Assembly: GCA_903895475.1 (NCBI GenBank)
Contig: CAITUF010000201.1
Coordinates: 1-12,205 of the forward strand
DNA: 12,205 bases
From: an uncultured Opitutia bacterium
Lineage (GTDB): Bacteria > Verrucomicrobiota > Verrucomicrobiia > Opitutales > UBA953
Reading direction: 5' to 3'
Shown: one piece after another, positions 7,502 to 12,205 of the stretch
Position numbering within the stretch: position 1 is the stretch's first letter
How the letters are laid out: the number at the start of each line of letters is the position of its first letter
Position numbers and translations under genes: made by a program
Notes under the pieces: generated by a model
Told to the model about the DNA's origin: nothing
What the model saw: the letters and a program-made list of their open reading frames with translations, nothing else
Database searches by the model: none

Positions 7502-8001
7502 GTAACGCTGAGCTGGAGTCCCTGATTCTTTGCTACCTCGATGGTACTGCCTCCCGTGAGCAGGTGGTCCGTCTACGTAATGCCCTGCAGGCGTCCGCCG
7601 AGATTCGTCGGCGCTTTCACGCCCGTGTGCGTTTGCACAAGGCCCAGATGGCTTTCCTCCGGAGTCGGGCCGATTTAGACGCGTCGCAGGCGGTCGCGGG
7701 ACTCGCCCGTTTCGCTCAGCGCGCGGGCCGGATTTTTGCCCATGCCTGCGTTCTCGCTCTCGTCTTCGTTCAGTTGCGGGTGACTTTGCCGGCCGAATTC
7801 AGCGGAAGGATGCTCTACGTGGTGGACGCCTTGGCGGAAGATGCCTCAGTTGAAGGGGTGACCGTCCCGTCTGCCGACTCCATGCCGCTCGCCGTGGTCG
7901 CGGAAGTGATGCCAGAGGAGATGCCAGAAATGGCCCTGCCTACTTTGACGATTCCCGATATGTTCAAGCCCATGGAAGATCCGGGCTTGAATGAGGCTTA
8001 A
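7498..8001 (+). CDS. Short FecR-like membrane anti-sigma factor
   Basis: A 167-aa protein whose start overlaps the sigma factor stop (ATGA, 7498-7501), the usual arrangement for a cognate anti-sigma factor. Residues 4-50 (LESLILCYLDGTASREQ, then ...RRRFHARVRLHKAQ) match the helical N-terminal sigma-binding pattern of FecR-type regulators common in planctomycetes and Verrucomicrobia. No zinc anti-sigma HxxxCxxC motif is present. A single hydrophobic segment at about 79-97 probably spans the membrane, although it contains a His and an Arg. The external part is only about 70 residues and ends in an acidic, Met- and Pro-rich tail (about 137-164). The periplasmic FecR domain of full-length family members is missing. 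There is a GGGAG at 7480-7484, 13 bases before the start, which is too far to be ideal. The call rests on position and N-terminal pattern. Confidence 0.8.
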   Translation: MSNAELESLILCYLDGTASREQVVRLRNALQASAEIRRRFHARVRLHKAQMAFLRSRADLDASQAVAGLARFAQRAGRIFAHACVLALVFVQLRVTLPAEFSGRMLYVVDALAEDASVEGVTVPSADSMPLAVVAEVMPEEMPEMALPTLTIPDMFKPMEDPGLNEA

Positions 8002-8051
8002 GCGGTTATCCGCCTTGCTTCCCGCCTTTAGGCCAATCTTCTGTTCTGGAG

Positions 8052-9800
8052 ATGCAGGCCGAATCCTCCAGGCCGGAGCTTAGACTCCAAGGAACCGCCG
8101 CCGCCCCAGGCGTCGGCCGGGGTCCAGCCTACCTGCTATTGCAGGGGATGGCTATCGTCGTCTGCCAGGAGGTACCCGACGTTGAGGCCGAGCTGCGGCG
8201 CTTTGACTTGGCCTTAGAGGCCACGCGCCAAGCGATCGCCAAGCTCCGGCAGGAAGTCGCCCAGAGTTTGGGTGAATCGGAGGCCGCCATCTTCGATGCA
8301 CACCTCCTCGTCCTCGACGACGTCGCGCTTATCGACGACGTGAGTAAGGAAGTTCGTTCCACCGGCTTCAACGTCGAGTTCTGCTTTCAGGAAGTCGTCC
8401 AGCGCTACATCGATATCTTTGAGCGCATGGAGGATGACTTCCTCCGTGAGCGTGCTTCTGACATCCGCGATGTCACCAGCCGCGTGATGCACCATCTGTT
8501 GGGGACGCGGCCGGCCCATGCGGCGATGGCTGCTCGTCAACAGGTTGTTGTCGCCCGCGACCTCACGCCTTCGGAGACAGCGGGTTTGCCGGAGGATGGC
8601 GTTTTGGCATTCGTGACGGAAGAGGGTGGTCGCACGGGACACTCGGCGATCATGGCGCGCTCGTTGGAGATCCCTGCCGTCGTCGGCGTGAAGGGCTTGA
8701 TGGACGCTGTCCAGGAAGGCGACATCATCCTAGTCGATGGTGAGACGGGGGCGGTGGTCATTAACCCCACGGCTGCGACGTTAGAGGGCTATCGCGATCA
8801 AGAGCTCGCCATCCGCCGTCGGCGCGATCGCGTCATGCTCGAGATTGCCTTGCCTGACGTCACTAGTGACGGGGAAGGCTTTGCTTTGCAGGCTAACATC
8901 GGTGGCCCCGAGGATCTCGAAGACGCCCGTCTTTACTGTGCGCAAGGCGTGGGCTTGTATCGCACGGAAAACCTTTACTTGCGCTTAGATGCCTGGCCGA
9001 CCGAAGCCGAGCAATATGAAGAATACGCGGAGGTTGTGCGGGAGGCCAGGGGCCGGTTAGTGACCTTTCGCACCCTCGACTTAGGGGGTGATAAGCGCTT
9101 GGGCGACCTCACCGACGAAGCCAACCCCTTCATGGGTTATCGCGCGATTCGGCTGTGCTTAGATCGCCCCGATGTCTTCCGTCCGCAGCTCCGTGCGATC
9201 CTGCGCGCCGCTGCGTTGGGCCCCGTGGCGGTGATGTTCCCGATGATCTCCGGCATCGAAGAATTCCGTCGCGCGAAGGCAGTACTTGGGTCGGTCGCTA
9301 CTGAGTTAGCCGCCGAAGGCATTGTGCCCATGGAGCGTATTCGTCTGGGCGCCATGATTGAGATTCCCTCGGTCGCTGCGGTGGCGGAGGACCTCGCGCT
9401 CGAAGTCGACTTCTTCAGTGTGGGTACCAATGACCTCGTCCAATATCTTTTGGCGGTCGACCGTGGTAACCCGCGCATCTCCGCACTTTATGAGCCGGCT
9501 CATCCCGCCGTCGTGCGGACGCTGGAGCGAATCTTCAAGGCGGCCCGCCAGCACGGCGTCGCGGCGGCGGTCTGTGGAGAGTTGGCAGGCGACCCCGTGT
9601 GGGCGCCTTTGTTAATCGGCCTCGGTGCGCATGAGCTGAGTATGGCGCCACCCGCGATTCCCGAGGTGCGTTTTGTGCTCCGACATTCGACTAAGGAGGA
9701 GTTGATGCAGTTGGCCCAACGCGCGTTAGCGTTGTCCGAGTGCACGGCCATCAAGGCCTTACTAGCCGACTATGCTGCGACGAAACTTAAGCTCCGCTAA
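8052..9800 (+). CDS. ptsI: Phosphoenolpyruvate-protein phosphotransferase (PTS Enzyme I)
   Basis: A 582-aa cytoplasmic enzyme of normal family length that transfers phosphate from phosphoenolpyruvate to HPr. The N-terminal phosphohistidine and HPr-binding part covers about residues 10-235, with the phosphorylated His at 197 in EEGGRTGHSAIMARS; a Gly stands where Ser is usual just before the His. The PEP-binding TIM barrel follows, with GLYRTE (Arg304), TFRTLDLGGDK (Arg340), MIEIP (Glu437), GTNDLVQY (Asn460, Asp461) and the catalytic Cys508 in VCGELAGD. GGAG lies directly against the ATG without the usual spacing. The gene begins 50 bases after the anti-sigma gene and overlaps hisC by one base (TAATG). 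No ptsH, ptsK or Enzyme II gene is in the window, so whether it serves sugar uptake or a regulatory PTS cannot be told. Confidence 0.96.
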   Translation: MQAESSRPELRLQGTAAAPGVGRGPAYLLLQGMAIVVCQEVPDVEAELRRFDLALEATRQAIAKLRQEVAQSLGESEAAIFDAHLLVLDDVALIDDVSKEVRSTGFNVEFCFQEVVQRYIDIFERMEDDFLRERASDIRDVTSRVMHHLLGTRPAHAAMAARQQVVVARDLTPSETAGLPEDGVLAFVTEEGGRTGHSAIMARSLEIPAVVGVKGLMDAVQEGDIILVDGETGAVVINPTAATLEGYRDQELAIRRRRDRVMLEIALPDVTSDGEGFALQANIGGPEDLEDARLYCAQGVGLYRTENLYLRLDAWPTEAEQYEEYAEVVREARGRLVTFRTLDLGGDKRLGDLTDEANPFMGYRAIRLCLDRPDVFRPQLRAILRAAALGPVAVMFPMISGIEEFRRAKAVLGSVATELAAEGIVPMERIRLGAMIEIPSVAAVAEDLALEVDFFSVGTNDLVQYLLAVDRGNPRISALYEPAHPAVVRTLERIFKAARQHGVAAAVCGELAGDPVWAPLLIGLGAHELSMAPPAIPEVRFVLRHSTKEELMQLAQRALALSECTAIKALLADYAATKLKLR

Positions 9801-10894
9801 TGTCCTCTTTGCTTCCTGAACCTAACCCGCATATCGCGGCGATGGCAGCCTATACGCCAGGCGAGCAGCCCCAAGGGGGCGGCTGGGTTAAGCTTAACAC
9901 CAACGAGAATCCTTACCCGCCGAGCCCGCAGGCCTTGGCGGCCATTCGGGCGGTGGTGGCAGCGGAGGGGGCGGCACTTCGGCTTTATCCTTCGCCCGAC
10001 GCTTCCCCCTTGCGCGAGGCGGCGGCCAAATTGCACGCCTTCCCCGCTATCGATATCTTGGCGGGTAACGGGTCGGACGACTTGCTGAATATTTTAATCC
10101 GCGCCTATGCTGGTCCTGGTCGTCCGATTGGCATGCTGGATCCGAGCTACTCGTTGTATCCGGTGCTGGCCGCGGCCCAGGGGGCAGCCGTGGTGAAGGT
10201 GCCTGTGCGCGACGACTTTAGTTTCGACGTTGCGGCTGTGGCTAAGTGCGGTGCGGCCATTTTCTTTCTTACTAATCCTAACGCTCCTTTGGGCGTGTCG
10301 TTCTCGCCAGTCAAAGTTGCTGAACTCGCGCGGGCATTTCCCGGTTTGCTCGTGGTCGATGAAGCCTATGCCGCGTTTGCGGACGCCGATTGCGCCGAAC
10401 TGCCGAAGACGCATGCGAACGTCGTCGTCACGCGGACCTTCTCGAAGGGCCATGCGTTAGCGGGGCTGCGCGCTGGCTATGCGCTCTGTCCGCCGGGCTT
10501 GGCGACGATTCTGCATCGGGTGCGCGATAGCTACAACTTAGACCGCTTGGCACAGGTCGCGGCGGCGGCGGCTTTAGCCGATACTGATTGGTTACGTGAA
10601 ACCGTCGGCAAGGTTCGATCCGAGCGCACGCGGCTGTCTGACGGACTGGTAGCCCTGGGATGGTCGGTCGTACCGTCGTCGGGCAATTTCCTCCTCGCCA
10701 CACCCGCCTCGGCCCAGCGTTCGGCTTCACCGGCGACGGGCGAGCATGCCTTTGCCTTCTTCCGGGAACGGAAGATTCTCGTGCGTCGTTTCCCGAACCA
10801 TCCTTTGACCGCGGCGGGCCTGCGCATCACCGTCGGGACTCCCTCTGAAATGGGCGCTTTTCTCGCGGCGGCACGGGCTTGGTCGGAAGGGTGA
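9800..10894 (+). CDS. hisC: Histidinol-phosphate aminotransferase
   Basis: A 364-aa fold-type I PLP-dependent aminotransferase that converts imidazole acetol phosphate and glutamate to histidinol phosphate in histidine biosynthesis. Visible family motifs are KLNTNENPYPPSP (31-43), RLYPSPDASPLREAAAK (61-77), AGNGSDDLL (88-96), the TNPNAPLG cofactor loop (158-165), VDEAYAAF (186-193; Asp187 and Tyr190 contact PLP), TFSKGHALAGLRAGY (213-227) with the Schiff-base Lys216, and LRITVGTPSE (341-350) with the substrate-binding Arg342. Length is normal. Its ATG shares one base with the ptsI stop codon, so translation is probably coupled to ptsI. The following hisB and hisH make the histidine assignment stronger than for a stand-alone aminotransferase, where aromatic aminotransferase activity would be an alternative. 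Confidence 0.94.
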   Translation: MSSLLPEPNPHIAAMAAYTPGEQPQGGGWVKLNTNENPYPPSPQALAAIRAVVAAEGAALRLYPSPDASPLREAAAKLHAFPAIDILAGNGSDDLLNILIRAYAGPGRPIGMLDPSYSLYPVLAAAQGAAVVKVPVRDDFSFDVAAVAKCGAAIFFLTNPNAPLGVSFSPVKVAELARAFPGLLVVDEAYAAFADADCAELPKTHANVVVTRTFSKGHALAGLRAGYALCPPGLATILHRVRDSYNLDRLAQVAAAAALADTDWLRETVGKVRSERTRLSDGLVALGWSVVPSSGNFLLATPASAQRSASPATGEHAFAFFRERKILVRRFPNHPLTAAGLRITVGTPSEMGAFLAAARAWSEG

Positions 10895-10896
10895 GG

Positions 10897-10925
10897 TTGA
10901 CATTCCCCTAGTGCGGAGGGATTTT
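10897..10925 (+). promoter_or_regulatory. Weak candidate promoter upstream of hisB
   Basis: A perfect TTGACA lies at 10897-10902, just after the hisC stop. Seventeen bases later comes GATTTT (10920-10925), which matches only half of the -10 consensus. If used, transcription would start at or next to the hisB ATG at 10932. The -35 match is good and the -10 poor, so this may be chance in an operon transcribed through. Confidence 0.25.
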
Positions 10926-10931
10926 TCTGGG

Positions 10932-11534
10932 ATGAGCACCGGCGCCCGCCAAGCCACTATCCGTCGCGACACGGCCGAGACCAAGATCGCCCTTTCCGTC
11001 AACCTTGACGGCACGGGGGTTTCGGAAATCTCGACGGGTATCGCATTCTTTGACCACATGCTGACGCTCTTCAGCCGCCACGCCCTGATCGACCTTAAGG
11101 TCAAGGCTGACGGCGATACCGAGGTCGACTACCACCACACCGTCGAGGACGTGGGCATTGTCTTGGGCACCGCCATTAAGGAAGCCTTGGGCGACAAGGC
11201 GGGTATCCGCCGTTACGGCTTCTTTATTCTCCCGATGGATGAGACCCTGGCGCGTGGCGCCGTGGACCTTTCCAATCGAGCGATGCTCGTCTACCAGGTG
11301 GAGATTTCTAATTACATGGTGAAGGACTTCAACATCGCCCTCGTGCGGGAGTTCTTCCAAGGCCTGGCTAATGCGTTGGCCTGCAACCTGCACCTGAAGC
11401 TCGAGTACGGCGAAGAGCCGCACCACATCGCGGAGGCCTTGTTCAAGGTCTTTGCCCGATCCATGCGCGCGGCCGTCGAAATCGATCCACGTCAGGGTGG
11501 TCGGGTTCCGAGCACTAAGGGCACGCTTGCCTGA
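10932..11534 (+). CDS. hisB: Imidazoleglycerol-phosphate dehydratase
   Basis: A 200-aa enzyme that dehydrates imidazole glycerol phosphate to imidazole acetol phosphate, the substrate of HisC. The metal-binding His motifs are clear: GIAFFDHML (near 36-44), DYHHTVEDVGI (near 66-76) and EPHHIAEALFK (near 160-170). The dimanganese site of the family uses these His and Glu residues. It is the single-domain form, without the fused histidinol-phosphatase of enterobacteria. ATG at 10932 is chosen because the family usually begins about ten residues before the ETKI segment and because GGAGGG lies at 10915-10920. A GTG at 10911 would add seven residues and is less likely. It lies 37 bases after hisC and 2 bases before hisH. 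Confidence 0.95.
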   Translation: MSTGARQATIRRDTAETKIALSVNLDGTGVSEISTGIAFFDHMLTLFSRHALIDLKVKADGDTEVDYHHTVEDVGIVLGTAIKEALGDKAGIRRYGFFILPMDETLARGAVDLSNRAMLVYQVEISNYMVKDFNIALVREFFQGLANALACNLHLKLEYGEEPHHIAEALFKVFARSMRAAVEIDPRQGGRVPSTKGTLA

Positions 11535-11536
11535 AC

Positions 11537-12181
11537 GTGGAAGCCGCTGGGTCTAGCCGTCGCCCGCGGGTCGCCGTGATTGATTACGGCATGGGGAACC
11601 TGCGTAGCGTCAACCGTGCCATGGTGGCCGCTGGGGCGGATGCGTACCTAGCCGCGACCCCGCAAGCAGCCGAAGGCGCCGATGCCGTGGTTTTCCCAGG
11701 GCAGGGGGCCATGGCGGATTGTATGGCCTGTATCCGCCGCAATGACTTCGAAGTCTTCATCAAGGAGTGGATTGCCGCAGATCGACCCTTCTTGGGTGTC
11801 TGTATGGGTCTGCAGGTCCTCTTTGAGCGCTCGGAAGAAGCCGCAGTGCCCGGTTTGGGCATCTTCCCTGGGGTTGTCACCCGTTTCCCCTCCACGCCTG
11901 GCCTGCGCATCCCGCACATGGGTTGGAATGAAGCCATTTTTAAGGCCGAGAGCCCCCTGACGGCCGGCCTTAATGCCCAAGGGGAGCCCTTCTATTTCGT
12001 GCACAGCTACCGGGTCATCCAGACCGACCCCACCTTGGTTTGGTGTGAGACGGACTACGCGGGACGCTTTGTGAGCGGTGTTCGCCGGGGGCGGGTGTTG
12101 GCCACCCAGTTCCACCCCGAGAAAAGTCAGGTCAAAGGCTTGCAACTGTACCGTAATTTCCTGACTTTGGCTGACCGCTGA
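11537..12181 (+). CDS. hisH: Imidazole glycerol phosphate synthase, glutamine amidotransferase subunit
   Basis: A 214-aa class I glutamine amidotransferase that hydrolyses glutamine and passes ammonia to HisF for formation of imidazole glycerol phosphate and AICAR. The N-terminal strand and oxyanion-side motif is VAVIDYGMGNLRSV (12-25). FPGQGA (53-58) precedes the nucleophile elbow GVCMGLQVLF (87-96) with Cys89. The triad is completed by His193 and Glu195 in QFHPEKSQ (191-198). IPHMGWN (125-131) and the YFVHSY motif (153-158) are typical of HisH and separate it from other glutaminases. The start is a GTG two bases after the hisB stop, with no Shine-Dalgarno, implying coupled translation. An internal start nearer VAVIDYG cannot be ruled out; about ten extra N-terminal residues would then be lost. 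The partner HisF is not in the window. Confidence 0.94.
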   Translation: MEAAGSSRRPRVAVIDYGMGNLRSVNRAMVAAGADAYLAATPQAAEGADAVVFPGQGAMADCMACIRRNDFEVFIKEWIAADRPFLGVCMGLQVLFERSEEAAVPGLGIFPGVVTRFPSTPGLRIPHMGWNEAIFKAESPLTAGLNAQGEPFYFVHSYRVIQTDPTLVWCETDYAGRFVSGVRRGRVLATQFHPEKSQVKGLQLYRNFLTLADR

Positions 12182-12193
12182 GGCGTCAGGCTT

Positions 12194-12205
12194 ATGGCGG
12201 CATAC
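12194..12205 (+). CDS. Possible start of the next gene in the his cluster (four codons only)
   Basis: ATG GCG GCA TAC lies 12 bases after the hisH stop, preceded by AGG at 12188-12190. hisA or hisF would be expected here from common gene order, but four codons (M-A-A-Y) cannot identify the product. The call is positional only. Confidence 0.3.

Noticed and set aside
8002..8036. GCGG-TTAT-CCGC and GCCT-TT-AGGC small hairpins after the anti-sigma gene, as a terminator
   Set aside because: Stems of only four base pairs and no following run of T; not enough for an intrinsic terminator.
10911..10931. GTG at 10911 as the hisB start
   Set aside because: It would add seven residues not expected in the family, and the ATG at 10932 has GGAGGG upstream and a family-typical N-terminal length.
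11648..12145. A 165-codon minus-strand open frame opposite hisH
   Set aside because: It is antisense to a gene with an intact catalytic triad and has no recognisable content of its own.

Overview
The window is high-GC bacterial DNA (roughly 60% G+C by eye), densely packed on both strands. It splits into two blocks that diverge from a 99-base intergenic region (6812-6910). The likely host is a member of the Verrucomicrobiota, perhaps Opitutae-like, or a PVC relative. I infer this from the style of the ECF sigma/FecR-like anti-sigma pair, the GTPase/GAP1-type module, single-domain HisB, and translation starts with little Shine-Dalgarno character. No rRNA or other taxonomic marker is present, so the assignment is tentative.

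Minus-strand block (6811 down to 1). Three tightly spaced genes (gaps of 8 and 6 bases) read away from the intergenic region. The first encodes a 572-aa P-loop GTPase with a split zinc ribbon and an FHA-like N-terminal region. The second encodes a 710-aa protein whose N-terminal 240 residues look like GAP1-N2-type GTPase-associated protein 1, followed by one transmembrane helix and a large C-terminal region. The third encodes a very large protein, at least 981 aa and cut by the left window edge, with a helical, partly TPR-like N-terminal part, one transmembrane helix near residues 356-376 and a long extracytoplasmic-type helical region. Together they look like a membrane-linked GTPase module, related to the GTPase/GAP1 systems that comparative genomics has proposed to be conflict or signalling systems. 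This is the most unusual content of the window.

Plus-strand block (6911 to the right edge). An ECF sigma factor overlaps (ATGA) a short FecR-like membrane anti-sigma factor. After 50 bases comes PTS Enzyme I (ptsI), which overlaps hisC by one base (TAATG). hisB and hisH follow, so the right part is a histidine-biosynthesis cluster, and the first codons of a further gene may be visible at the right edge. HisC makes histidinol phosphate, HisB dehydrates imidazoleglycerol phosphate, and HisH supplies ammonia to the IGP synthase partner HisF, which is not in the window.

No tRNA, rRNA, CRISPR array, insertion sequence or convincing terminator was seen. No gene-free stretch exceeds 100 bases.
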